NCBI GenBank assembly: GCA_037976565.1
Contig: CP137671.1
Location: 25,062,197-25,126,196 of the forward strand
DNA length: 64,000 bases
Direction of reading: 5' to 3'
Origin: Mesocentrotus franciscanus
Taxonomy: Eukaryota > Echinodermata > Echinoidea > Camarodonta > Strongylocentrotidae
Shown one piece after another: positions 1-10,490 of this stretch (positions are counted from its first letter, which is position 1; each line of letters starts with the position of its first letter). Below the pieces are notes generated by a model that had not been told where the DNA came from, ran no database searches, and saw only the letters and a program-made list of their open reading frames with translations. The position numbers and the translations under genes were made by a program.

Positions 1-860
1 TGGTACATTTTGATACAAAATCTACTTACAACAAAATTTTGAAATTCTTCTTATGTAACATCGATATTTACCTCGTCTCTAAATTCAGGAACGAGGTCAG
101 TGAGATAAGAAGTGCTTAGAAGTTGAGTGTTTAAAAGCATTGCATGTTGTTTGTATTTTTGTTGCTAAGGGGATATTAATTATGGCACATCAAGCAGTGA
201 TGCCGGGCAGCAGTGATGATGGAACCAATGTTTCTGGTCTTGGGATATTTTGATATTTAAAAGCAGAGATATTTTGTCTTTGTTCCATTGTTATGGTATT
301 GTTAGTTTCATTATTCATGCTATAATATGTGCTTACTTTGAAAAGGGGGAACCAGGAGAGCCCTATTTAAGTTTATGTTATTAGGATATTTGCATTGTCT
401 TAATATTACAATGTACAAGTTAAAGGTATAGTTTATTGAACAAGAATTAAGTAGTCAGTGATATAGAGGTCACATGATAAGGTTATTAAACCTAGCTTGG
501 TGTGTTGGTTTAAATCCAAATTTGTGAATGTGTGCTTTTAATGAGTTTTATATTGACTGTTACTTATGTGTTTAAGTATTTGGGTCAGGTATTTACCTTT
601 ATTAATGTTGAGAGTTTCAGGTACATTGTACTGTGGCAATTGGTTTTTCAAGGGCAAATTTACTCGTTATATATTTGATAAAATGACATGTTTTGGGGAA
701 TGCATGATCTCCATGATTATCAGCATTATTATGTGATATGTAATGTGTCAGTTACTGGTTACTACTAATAAAGCGATTTTTGCCTGTCCCTCTCACAGGA
801 TCTGTCTGTCATTGATCTCGAGATCTCGACCACCTCACATGTTTATGGGACTAATCTTGT
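1..860. other. No gene recognised
   Basis: AT-rich single-copy-looking DNA without a supported exon or repeat. Homology to block C begins at about 860, at CATGCTTAATTTTGTAAG, matched at about 51,421. Confidence 0.5.
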
Positions 861-1414
861 TTAGCATCATGCTTAATTTTGTAAGTTCCCTTTTCCAAAA
901 ATATCTATATAATTATGTCTGTTATCTTTTTGTTGTATCTATGTGACATGAATGTTGGTTAAATAATCAAATCAAATCAAAAGCAAGTGAAAATGTTTGC
1001 CAAATTTGATTCAGATATGATGTATCCTGTGTATGCAAGAGGCCTGTTGCCTACAATATTGAAATTTGCATGACGTCCATAGTGCATGTAATTTCTCCGA
1101 TATACCCCCCTCCCCCATCCCTGCCAATATTGTAAACAAGCCCAACCTTCTCTCCAAATACAGAATCCCCAAAAAAAAAAAAAAAAAAAAAAATAGATCG
1201 ATAAGTAAATAAATTAAATGATAATAATAATATTAATAATAATACAATAAAATAAAATAAATTAAAATAAATATATTTTTAGAAAAATGAAAACATTAAT
1301 AAAATTGTGAACTTTGGTAATTCAGCTCACTATGTCTACAAAGAAACATTGTAAACATTTCTATATACATTTGTAATTTGGGAATGTCATAATGTTTCAA
1401 TATTAGATTTTCCA

Positions 1415-1420
1415 TTTATT
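1415..1420 (-). terminator. Polyadenylation signal downstream of receptor A
   Basis: AATAAA reads on the minus strand about 115 nt after the readthrough stop of receptor A. The paralogue has the same signal at 51,997-52,002. This favours a gene that ends here with a short cytoplasmic tail, though conservation of the whole flank weakens the argument. Confidence 0.45.
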
Positions 1421-1532
1421 TTCTTAGAAAACAACATTGATACTTTGGATTCTGATTTCCAAAATCCTAAGGGCAACATTTATATCATGGTGCAATCCCA
1501 CAAACCACATGAATATCTGATCATATTCAATG

Positions 1533-3535
1533 TCAATAGCTTTTGAGAATGTAATAAAAACAAATGTGCTTACGTTCCCGGTACTTGAAAATAAAACACA
1601 AAGTGATATTGCAGATGATGGAAATGATGATGGAGATTAATATTAAAAGGACTAAGTTGATTGTATTTTCTTCAGCAGGTTGCGTCGGTATCGTCGTAGA
1701 AGCTCTGAAGGGAACACCTGGAGAAGTGGTGGAAAGTTCTTCCTCTTGGGCTAAGGATAAATCATACAAAATACTAGTGAATTTATTGCTATTATATTTT
1801 GAGAACGTTGAGGCTAATACACATGAATATATATATATATATTTGATTAGTAAACATCAGCGCTGCTCAGCTATTTCCTCGAGGTGGGTTATTTATTTGT
1901 TGGTTGTTGATTTCATTGTTTTTCTTCGTCGGCTTCATTATTAATACTGTTGTTTTGGGGTTTGATTGGGGTGTACTTTATGAAAGACCAGGGCCTGACA
2001 AAACATTTACAAAACAGAGATGGTGGCGGGCGATAAGTCAAATGCAGCATCCTTTACCCCCCTTCTTTCTTTTTTAAATTCCATCTTCCTCTCTTCTTCT
2101 ATTCTCTTTTTCTACCTGCCTGTAAATTATTTATTCACCGCGCCTATTCTAAACAAGCCTTGCTTTACTTTAGGCCCATCCACTATACAGAGCCATACAA
2201 TGAATGATGAAACGTTTAAACCTATTTATTATGTTGTAGTTGACTTGTATGCTTTACTAGCATCATGATTATCATGATTTAAAAAAAAAAGGAAAACAAA
2301 TTGGAACAAAATTATATGTAGTTGCTAATTTCGTTTAATCAACGTACTATGATAGTACAGTCAGGTTTTAAATTAACAACTTATGAAAATAAAATGCACA
2401 TACAAGGGTATATCGAACTCTACTGAGTAACTTTAATGTACATGTCGTTATCTTGGGATGATGCTTTTGAAGTGATATGATACATTATTTATTATACCTG
2501 TAACAGATAGCAGTACATGGCCACGCTCCTTAATGTAGTCTAGAGTCGCCACTTTACAGTGATAGATTCCACCGTCTGTGTTCTTGAGATCATTGATCGT
2601 TAAACGTGTAGCATGGTCGCTGCCCTCATATCTTGTGTCGGTTGTCCGTGGGGTATTACTCCGAACTTCGAGAAAGTAGATAGTGTGATTATTCTTCTTC
2701 CAGTACACATATTCCCATAGCTCGCTGGGGATCAAGGGACACGACAAGGTGACATCGCCTCCAATGAGGACAGTTTTCTCTGTAGAGGGAGAAAATTATT
2801 ATATAGATCTGTCATTTCTATTATACGCTTTAATTTATTCATAGCTACTTTTTTGTTCATCCCCATTTGCCATTCATTTTGGTTCACAAAAAAATCCTGG
2901 TAGCTTACCGTGCCATATGCATGATATCCTAACGAGCCTTTGCGTGATAAAGGGTGCTATGAAATACAGACTAATAGGAGAAAATTCTCTACTCTCTAAT
3001 CATCTATACAGTGCAAATATTGTGTTTTCTATTCACCATGATCATGATTAAAAGTTTAACGTGTCATTTATGTATATTCGCATTGAAATACACACACAAA
3101 CCAAGAATTTGTTATTCCCTGGCTCATTGAGCCATCTATTGGCAGTAACCGTTTGACATTATGTTATATAGAGAAGGTGCTTTTAACTTATATGCGCATT
3201 TCTATGATACTTGGTCCAAACCATTGGGCTTAAAGGGAGGGGGGCGGGGAGAGGGCGCTCAAAACAATATAATACAGATGAAACAGGAGCAAGAGATGTG
3301 AGGGGAAGAGATAGAGAGAAAGATATATATAGAGAGAGGGCTTGAAGCCTTGAATTCATATGTATTTACTCAGGCTCCTACCAGCAATGGTCATGTTACA
3401 ATCTTACTTGTATTTTGTAAACATGCATTAAGAAATCAACATACCTGACTGAGATGCTTGTCTTCTGATTGGCTCTTCCATCGCAAAGACAGCTCGGATG
3501 ATACAGATTATCCAGGTGATATTGCCGATTCTCAT
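1533..3535 (-). CDS. Single-Ig-domain transmembrane receptor, copy A (3 exons)
   Basis: Three minus-strand exons join in frame with consensus splice sites. Exon 1 (3535-3445) encodes a 30-residue leader starting MRIGNITW with a hydrophobic core, so probably a signal peptide. Exon 2 (2779-2498) encodes one V-type immunoglobulin domain: Cys in LSCP, Trp 13 residues later in YVYW, and a closing DGGIYHC motif with 60 residues between the cysteines. Exon 3 (1750-1574) encodes a Thr/Ser/Pro-rich stalk and a transmembrane helix with no charged residue (INLVLLILISIIIS...). Both introns are phase 1, as usual for immunoglobulin-superfamily ectodomain exons. Without further splicing the frame runs on 13 residues (RKHICFYYILKSY) to a stop at 1533-1535, about 196 residues in all, with AATAAA on the minus strand at 1415-1420. 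A strong donor (GTAAGC) at 1573 allows an unseen longer tail. One N-glycosylation site (NHT) is visible. No ITIM or ITAM is seen. Ligand unknown; a cell-surface immune or recognition receptor is inferred. Confidence 0.82.
1574..1750 (-). other. Exon 3 of receptor A: stalk and transmembrane segment
   Basis: The acceptor CCTTAG precedes 1750 and the donor C|GTAAGC follows 1574; the exon is 177 nt. The stalk has the pattern STTSPGVPFRASTTIPTQP, followed by about 24 hydrophobic residues and then basic KYRERK at the cytoplasmic face. Confidence 0.8.
2498..2779 (-). other. Exon 2 of receptor A: V-type Ig domain
   Basis: The acceptor CTACAG precedes 2779 and the donor GTATAA follows 2498. The exon is 282 nt, a multiple of three, with phase-1 borders on both sides, so it is a symmetrical, shufflable domain exon. 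It carries the RLTI...L..TD.G.Y.C pattern of V-type Ig domains and a G-strand-like ending RGHVLLSVTG. Confidence 0.88.
3445..3535 (-). other. Exon 1 of receptor A: signal peptide
   Basis: The 91-nt coding part begins at ATG 3535-3533 and ends at the donor TCAG|GTATG. The start was chosen because it is the first Met of the conserved block, and the same position and length recur in the paralogue at 55,506. Confidence 0.8.
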
Positions 3536-3769
3536 TGTGTAATTCCTGTAGTAATGTAGACAAAATATGATCGTACATGTATATCTGAACAGTGTCAGTA
3601 TATAGCATAACGGGCAAATAAATAAAAGTGGTTCTTGGCCGAACATCTTGATTTTGTTCTATACCCACGAGAGAATGTCATCAATTCAGTTAAGAATTCA
3701 TCCCTAATTTCATGAAGTCCACTAAATCTTCACAATCCTCATGCGCAATTTGTATTTTTGTTATTGATA

Positions 3770-3970
3770 TTTTCATCATCAATATCATCATCATCATTAT
3801 TATTATTAATCATCATTAACATTATTGTTATTATAATTTTGTATTACTACTATCATCATAGTATAGTAGTCGTAGTAGTAGTTCTAGTAGTTCTAGTAGC
3901 AGTTTTTGTAGTAGTATTAGTAGTAGTAGTAGTAGTGTAAGTAGTAGAAGCAGTAGTAGTATTATCATAA
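3770..3970. repeat. CAT/TTA/GTA trinucleotide tract
   Basis: Imperfect ATC, TTA and GTA repeats upstream of receptor A. The pure (GTA)n expansion at 55,857-55,928 is the equivalent site in block C. Confidence 0.8.
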
Positions 3971-4309
3971 TAACTTGTTCACAGCAAAAGCTTCTCATCA
4001 CTTTCTCTCGTTGGAAAATCTCAGATGTATCTCACTTGCCACCGCTCGACGGTAAAAAAATCCCTTCTCTGTATGTTTTTTTGAAAGTTCGGGTTAGGTC
4101 TTATGTAAATAACACATTGACTCTAATATCATGATGTCATGTAATTTCGTTTCATTTAATCTATTTGTCAAACCTACGGTAGATAGTGACATGAATAATA
4201 ATTTTAAAGAATTAAAAAAGAAACTTAGGACATTTAAGAGTCTAAAATACAAACCTCCACATCATTCATTGTCAGTCTCTATGATGATTTTATTCTGATA
4301 TAATAAAGT

Positions 4310-5591
4310 TAAACTAGAAAAGTCAACGCAAAGCGTAGCATCCCCTCGCAGGGTACAAATGGCCTATATACGTTAGAACAAGTTACCTCCATTAGACTAG
4401 ACTATTATATTACTAGGCATTGAAGTTAACCACATTTTTACATATATAATTAGGTGTTTTTGCATATTTAATGAGCTATGACCTTTCACCTTTGACCTAC
4501 GTACTCGGAAATCGAACTTAGGCTGTGTTTTGATACCATGTACCTTCATATCAAATTTCATTAAAATCCGTCAAACATTACTAAAGTTATCGAACGGAAA
4601 CCAGACATCGCATATTTAATGAGCTATGACCTTTCACCTTTGACCTACATACTCGGAAATCGAACTTAGGCTGTGTTTTGATTTCATGTACCTTCATATC
4701 AAATTTGAATAAAATCCGTCAAACATTATTCAAGTTATCGAACGGAAACCAGAAATCTCATATTTAATAAGCTATGACCTTTGACCTACATACTCGGAAA
4801 TCGAACTTAGGCTGTGTTTTGATACCATGAACGTTCATATCAAATTTCATTAAAATCCGTCAAACATTACTAAAGTTATCGATCCGAAACCAGATTCGCA
4901 TATTTAATGAGCTATGACCTTTGACCTTTGACCTACATACTCCGAAATCGAACTTAGGCTGTGTTTTGATTTCATGTACCTTCATATCAAATTTGAATAA
5001 AATCCGTCAAACATTATTCAAGTTATCGAACGGAAACCAGAAATCTCATATTTAATGAGCTATGACCTTTGACCTACATACTCGGAAATCGAACTTAGGC
5101 TGTGTTTTGATACCATGAACGTTCATATCAAATTTCATTAAAATCCGTCAAACATTACTAAAGTTATCGATCCGAAACCAGATTCGCATATTTAATGAGC
5201 TATGACCTTTGACCTTTGACCTACATACTCCGAAATCGAACTTAGCCTGTATTTTGACACCATGTACCTTCATATCAAATTTCATGAAAATCCGTCAAAC
5301 ATTACTAAAGTTATCGATCGGAAACCAGATGTGTATTTTTTCGCATATTTAATGAGCTATGACCTTTGACCTTTGACCTACATACTCCGAAATCGAACTT
5401 AGCCTGTAATTTGGTACCATGTACCTTCATATCAAACTTCATTAAAATCCGTCAAACATTACTGAAGTTATCGATCGGAAACCAAATTTGTTACGAACGG
5501 AAGGAAGGAAGGAAGAACGGAAGCACGGAAGCACGGAAGGAAGGACGGACAGCAGCGTTTCTATATCCCCTCCGACTTCGTCGGCGAGGGG
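4310..5591 (+). mobile_element. Minisatellite-carrying element, copy 1
   Basis: The unit runs from AAGTCAACGCAAAGCGTAGC near its start to a CCCCTCCGAC...GTCGGCGAGGGG hairpin at its end. It is flanked by ATAATAAAGT at 4300-4309 and 5592-5601, a perfect 10-bp duplication. The paralogous block B (about 29,483-29,505) lacks the element, so this is a true insertion. The interior holds about seven units of 140-157 bp. A 3-prime hairpin and central tandem repeats recall non-autonomous Helentron-type elements, but a target duplication argues against that, so the class is open. No coding capacity. Confidence 0.75.
4473..5500 (+). repeat. 140-157-bp tandem repeat with TGACCTTTGACCT motifs
   Basis: The landmark GAGCTATGACC recurs at about 4473, 4621, 4769, 4909, 5057, 5197 and 5354 (spacing 148, 148, 140, 148, 140, 157). 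Each unit also contains AAATCCGTCAAACATTA and a CGAACTTAG block. Several units hold TGACCTTTGACCT, the complement of AGGTCAAAGGTCA. Confidence 0.88.
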
Positions 5592-5904
5592 ATAATAAAG
5601 TAGAATATAATAGGTTAAGTTAGAGAAAAATGAAGTTTGCCTTATCCCCTTTTTAGAAGCCATTAATGAAATGAGATTCGTCTGTAACACTCAACGTACA
5701 AATAATTACTCTCTCTCTCGTAAAAAAAAAAATCAAAGTCGACTTGAAAAACGATGAAAATCGTATTTTGTTCGCTTATTATATATATATTTGCCTATTT
5801 AATTTATAAAAAAATATGTGTATTTCTTGTTTAAAATTTTGTACTTTGATTTTTTTTCCCCCGAAAAACTACTTCACTATAATCCTTTTCCGAGGGTTGT
5901 CACT
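5592..5904. other. Host flank shared with block B (29,500-29,770)
   Basis: Colinear with block B, for example GAGAAAAATGAAGTTTGCC and CCTTTTCCGAGGGTTGTCAC. No supported exon. Alignment resumes at 8,591 after the insertion at 5,913-8,590. Confidence 0.75.
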
Positions 5905-6054
5905 ATCACCATCAGGCGCGCCGGAAGCAGTTCGGGATGGGGGGCAATATTCAGGGGCTCACCTATCAGGGGCAGTGGCGTAATGAGCAAAAACGTTTGG
6001 GGGGAAGAAACAATCTGCATCACCCCACTCTTATGGGGCGTTCCCACTATCACG

Positions 6055-6300
6055 ATTGGCGCCACGATTGAAATAGTGGTCTTAATCGTGGAGTAATCGT
6101 GGTGATCCTATCAGATATTATCAGATCTTGAGGTCAGTCGTGGCAATCGTGTTGATCGTAGGAAATTTTTGGACGGTTAAAAAAATTCCTACGATCAAGA
6201 CGATCAATTGTCAATCGTGATCATCGCATCAGATCTTATTGGATCGTAATAAAACGCAACATATCGCATCTAATCGTGCTTCCTAATCGTGGTGATCGGG
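6055..6300. repeat. Degenerate AATCGTG/GATCGT array with central hairpin
   Basis: Cores such as AATCGTG recur every 9-11 bp, for example at 6084, 6095, 6136, 6145 and 6154, then in the opposite sense (ACGATC at 6191 and 6200). The centre is an inverted repeat at about 6154-6195: GATCGTAGGAA against TTCCTACGATC. A further 10-bp run (ATACGAGTAG/ATGCGAGTAA) lies at about 6434-6470. Confidence 0.7.
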
Positions 6301-6537
6301 ATCAACCTTGGAAAAAGACAAACACCACGCACTGCTCTGTTGAGATGTGTTGCGATCTGCCACAACCTGTGACGCTCTGTCGCGTACCATTGCTCACGAC
6401 CTGACACGAACGACCCAAGAGCAGATACAAGATGATACGAGTAGATGCGAGTAAATGCGAGTAGATACAAGAAGTCGCGCTTTTTCACGGACGTTTACGA
6501 TCAGTTACGAGTTCTCGCGCCCATATATTTACACTTT

Positions 6538-6775
6538 CTCTCCTTCCCTCTCTCGTTTTTTATCTCTATCTCTCTCTCCTCTTTCTCTCTCAACCATCTA
6601 ATTTGTTTCTCATTCACTATCATTCTCTTTATAGTCCTTAATCATAATAACTCCTTTTCCTTCGCTCCATCAGCTTCTTCAACCTCACACTCTCTTATTA
6701 TTCTTGTTAATCTTCCTTCTCTCCTCTCTCTCTGTTTCCTTCCTTCCCTCTCTCTCTCTCTCTCTCTCCCTCTTC
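6538..6775. repeat. CT-rich low-complexity tract
   Basis: TCTCTC-dominated sequence with no coding signal. Open frames through it are compositional. Confidence 0.85.
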
Positions 6776-7308
6776 TTATCAATCCTGGAAAGGTAATTTT
6801 AACGTGTATACCATTAATTTGCAGACTTGAAATAGAAAGTTGTGCCCATACAATCAGAAGATGAAACATACCAACTTTATTTATTTCGATAACATTATAG
6901 ACAGATATATACATACAGGTGTGACAATTTTGCAGTGTGTATATAAAAATTATGTATATGTTTAACCTATAGTGCCATACTATTAAGTATAAGGTAAAAC
7001 AAAAAGCTTTTGTTCAGATAATTGCTATTTACACATCTTTTAAAATGTATTACATTATAGTAAATCTTTCACATGGAAGTTTTCTTTTGTTCTTGCACTG
7101 ACATGGACAATGAATGATTTAAAATTCTCCCTTTTCTTAATCCATAAATATATGTCACCTATATTTAACAATTTTGCAGTAATGAACCTAAAATGAGTTT
7201 ACATTGCTCTAAAACATTGACTTAGAATAGTCAGTAAAAATAGAAAAAAAATCATGCATCTTCAATATCAATTTCCTGAATTTTTCAAAAATAAAAATAA
7301 AAATATCA

Positions 7309-8262
7309 TCCTCTCCACCTTCCGCGTCATGCAGCCCGGCCATCCTTTCCTGCCATGCGACCGCACCTTGTGGTGAGTTGAAGAAGGCCTTCAGGAGTTC
7401 CCTGTGATGCTTTGCATCTGCTGTAGCTGAGTTGCGAGGTACAGGAGGTTGATTCACATCTAGCCAGTCCACATGGTCCCTCCATGCTCCTGGGATGACA
7501 TTCTGGTTTTCAGCCTCACGGTCCGCCTCTTGTGCTGCAATGCCTGGTTGCCTCTGCCACAGTAGGTTTTGCAAAACCACTGCCGCCTCAACCATATCAT
7601 TCACATTGTTGGGCTTCTGCTCTAGAGTCCTGAGGAGACACCTGAATCTATTGGCCAGGATACCGAAGGCATTTTCCATCACTCTTCTCCCCCTTGAGAG
7701 TCTTGAAAATCTTGAAAATCCTCTCCTCCCTGGCCATCCCTCTTCTTCCGTATGGCTTCATGAGGTAGTTCCTGAGTGCGAAGGCGTTATCCCCCAGGAT
7801 GAAGAAGGGCATGTCTTGGAGGTCATCAGGACTTGCAGTCAAAGGGCAGGGTGGGGGAGTCCTAGGGCTTCCTCTCCCAGGCCGTTAAACAGCTCAGAGT
7901 CGCCAAATATCTAAGCATCTGACATATGTCCTTTTCCACCTAGGCCGATCCACACAAACTTGTAATCTGCATCCACCAGAGCTAGGAGTGGTATCGAAAA
8001 GAAGCCCTTGTAATTGTAGTAGAGGCTTCAAGTGTGGGATGGCTTCTTGATAGCAATGTGTTTGCCATCCAGGGCCCCAATGGCATGGGGTATGTTCCAC
8101 CTCTGCTCAAACTGGTTAGCTACGGCTGTCCAGGCTTCAGGGGTAACAGGTAGACTAAAACCTCATCTTTGTACGCTTGCACAATTGCCTGGCACACTTC
8201 TGGAACCATCTCTGAGATGCTGGACACAGTGGCAAGGTGCTTCAGTGTCACTGCCAGTGTTC
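7309..8262 (-). pseudogene. PIF/Harbinger-type nuclease (HARBI1-like) remnant
   Basis: Reading the minus strand from 8,262, successive fragments match the DDE nuclease of Harbinger transposons. They are [37 protein letters not shown] followed by [13 protein letters not shown] (about 8,140-8,048); YYNYKGFFSIPLLALVDADY with the first catalytic Asp (about 8,030-7,960); [20 protein letters not shown] with the second Asp (about 7,815-7,755); [15 protein letters not shown] with the catalytic Glu (about 7,680); and a C-terminal GAVAWQERM. Stops interrupt it just after KKPSHT and in SDA*IFGDSEL, and there are frame changes near 7,700-7,850. The last 150 codons remain open. It is not expected to make an active transposase. 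Confidence 0.85.
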
Positions 8263-8590
8263 AGGGGCTCATATCTTCTCACCCCTATAATAAAACACGC
8301 ACACGTTTTCCCATCCTCTCACAATATTTCCACGATATGCGCGTATTATAAAATCCTCCATTGATAAATATAGGGGCATGCGGAATGTTTAGGAAATGTA
8401 AGTCCTGTTAACTCTCCTTTTCATTAAACGGAATATAATTTTTATGTGATTCAATTCAGGTTTTTATAATTTTTATATTTTCCTTTTGGTTAAAAAATAC
8501 AAACAATTTGTACTCCTTTACTGCTGATTTTTTCGGGGGTATTTTTTTGATTGGGGCGAAAATGCGTTTTGCCCACTTCCGGCGCCTATG

Positions 8591-9690
8591 ATCACCATGC
8601 TAAATTCAAATTACGTGGTAAAGGCCGTCCAAGCAGTGAGTGAACACACGAAACGAACATCGCATAATGACGTCTCATTCACAGTCCATTACTAGAGATA
8701 TGTGGAGTGGATTTATATGCAGAAGATAGTTTTCCTGTATTTTATTGAGTGACATAAATCAGGATTTTGTTTTTCTTCTCTTAATCGAGTTCTACCAAAA
8801 GCCGAAGTATCATCTCATCAAACGTCCCAATAATAGGAGAAAAAATCTACTCCTATCCTACAAATTATACTAATTAAGACTTAATATGAAAAATATGAAG
8901 AAACCAGACAATTTCCAACTTTACTGTTATATTATTTTTTCATTCATTAAATTTATTTATACAAAAATCCAATTCTTTTTCGTACATAACATAGAAGCAA
9001 AACATTAGTCCTAGTTAATACAAACTGAAACATAATTATAACAAACTTTTTTATCATTTGATAAACGAACTTAAACATAATTTCACAATGTACATGTATA
9101 TGACTAAAATAAAGGACAATTACATAATAGGAAAATATTACCTCACTACACAGTTATTTCATTCCCAAAACTTTCAGAATAAAACGGAATTTTCTCTATT
9201 TTCATATTTCTCAACATAAAATAATTGAAATTATGAGTGTTTCCTTTATCAAAACACACAATCTGCCCCCAAACCCTCTCCCTCCATTCCCTCTTCTCTA
9301 AATCCTTGGACTTAACCCCCTTTTCCCCTCCCCTCCCCCTCACTTCTACTTGTGTTGATAGAAAATGCATTTTAGGGCAGGTTTCTTTACTATATCGAAA
9401 TGACTTACATGTACGTTGTTGCCTTCGTTCCACCTCTAACTCGCTCTCCCAAAAACTTCCCAGTTTCCCATTTTCTCAGATGCAGGGGAAATTTATTTTC
9501 ATAAATGCCAAATTCTTTTCCTCCAATTCATCTTCTTTGAAACTGCGTTTAATTTCATCCACGGTTATAGATAAACTTCGTTCTCTTCCCATGAAAATCA
9601 AATACTTTATTAGAATTAAAAAATGGTTAACTATAATTGCTCCTTTCCTATCTCTTCTTATATTATGCGCAATGACCGATTGGATTAAAT
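8591..9690. other. Host segment shared with block B (29,771-32,235, interrupted)
   Basis: TAAATTCAAATTACGTGG and the following text near 8,602 match 29,780. The stretch from AAAACACACAATCTGCCCC (about 9,252) to GCGCAATGACCGATTGGATT (about 9,687) matches 31,888-32,250. Part of it recurs at 60,180-60,300. No exon could be supported. Confidence 0.7.
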
Positions 9691-9699
9691 AATAATAAT

Positions 9700-9800
9700 A
9701 GTTCGTCCTTATATAGCGCATTTCAGGACCGCAGGCCCTCTCAATGCGCTTTACAGATACTCGCGAAGGCGGCCTTTCGCGCGCGTTGTGTGAGCGATAT
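9700..9800. repeat. TATATAGCGC-type dispersed repeat fragment
   Basis: TTATATAGCGCATTTCAGG and TCAATGCGCTTTACAG resemble the end of the neighbouring SINE (CTTATATAGCGCCTAAC near 9,910). It also contains CGCGAAGGCGG...CCTTTCGCGCGCG. Identity uncertain. Confidence 0.45.
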
Positions 9801-9892
9801 AAGGTGTTGAAAGGACGTACTTGAGAGTTGACATGTTGAATGATGGATTGGGGAAAAAAAAGTTGGTGAATGCTATGCTATACAGACTTATA

Positions 9893-10207
9893 ATAATAAT
9901 GATATGTGCTTATATAGCGCCTAACACTTTTTTACTTTGTTGGAAGTCTCTAAGCGCTCTGCAATAATACAGCATAATTACCCTGCATGGCTTTAGCAGA
10001 GCAGCCGTCCCCGCAGCTGTCACGCGCCCTGCGTTTCAAGGAATAAATTCGTACCAGCCTACCAGGTCCCAATTTACTTCACCTGGGTGGAGTGCATCAC
10101 AATGTGGATGAATTTCTTGCTGAAGGAAATCAACGTCCTGGAGTGGGATTCGAACTCACGGCCTTATGATTGAAAGACGTGAGTCAGAACCACTACACTA
10201 TGACGCT
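9893..10207 (-). mobile_element. tRNA-derived SINE
   Basis: On the minus strand the head has a pol III A box (TAGTGTAGTGGTTCTGAC, 10,200-10,183) and B box (GAGTTCGAATCCCAC, about 10,157-10,143), spaced as in a tRNA gene. A body of about 240 bp ends in GGCGCTATATAAGCACA and an ATT-rich tail near 9,893. It is degenerate at the acceptor end, so not a functional tRNA. Confidence 0.78.
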
Positions 10208-10490
10208 TCCAGATCCTATGCACCTAATACATGTACAATAATAAATCCATATTTATTTTTAGGTGATTTGATGCCGTCTATACTAGTAAAAGTAGCACAT
10301 TAACCCCTCCCCCATCAAAAAGGAAGTAAAATGGACATAAATAGTGAACAAAATATATCAGATATTTGTTTTGTATTTTCATGTTTTTTTTTAATTGAAA
10401 TTTTCCTAAAAGAAAAATGATTTAATTGAGCCAATCTGATTGAAGGTGGTAACAGTACATGTACACATACATGTAAACAGAACACAAAGA

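Larger units (their letters stand above)
860..4200. repeat. Segmental duplicate, block A (pairs with 51,415-56,190)
   Basis: Sequence and order match block C through both introns and flanks. Shared landmarks include TTCCAAAAATATCTATAT near 892, the AT-rich tract at about 1,170-1,270, the exon set, the GTA/CAT-rich tract at about 3,770-3,970, and GATAGTGACATGAATAAT near 4,183. The duplication therefore includes the whole receptor gene. Confidence 0.85.
5913..8590. mobile_element. Composite DNA element with 8-bp target duplication
   Basis: ATCACCAT occurs at 5905-5912 and 8591-8598, while block B has it once at 29,771-29,778 in otherwise continuous sequence, so 2.68 kb was inserted. The ends are short inverted repeats: CAGGCGCGCCGGAAG on the left and, read inward on the right, CATAGGCGCCGGAAG. 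An 8-bp duplication with CA-starting ends fits hAT-like transposition. The interior carries a phased palindromic array (about 6,060-6,300), a CT-rich tract, and a broken Harbinger-type nuclease gene. Harbinger elements normally make 3-bp duplications, so the nuclease is probably a passenger or an earlier nested insertion. Confidence 0.72.
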
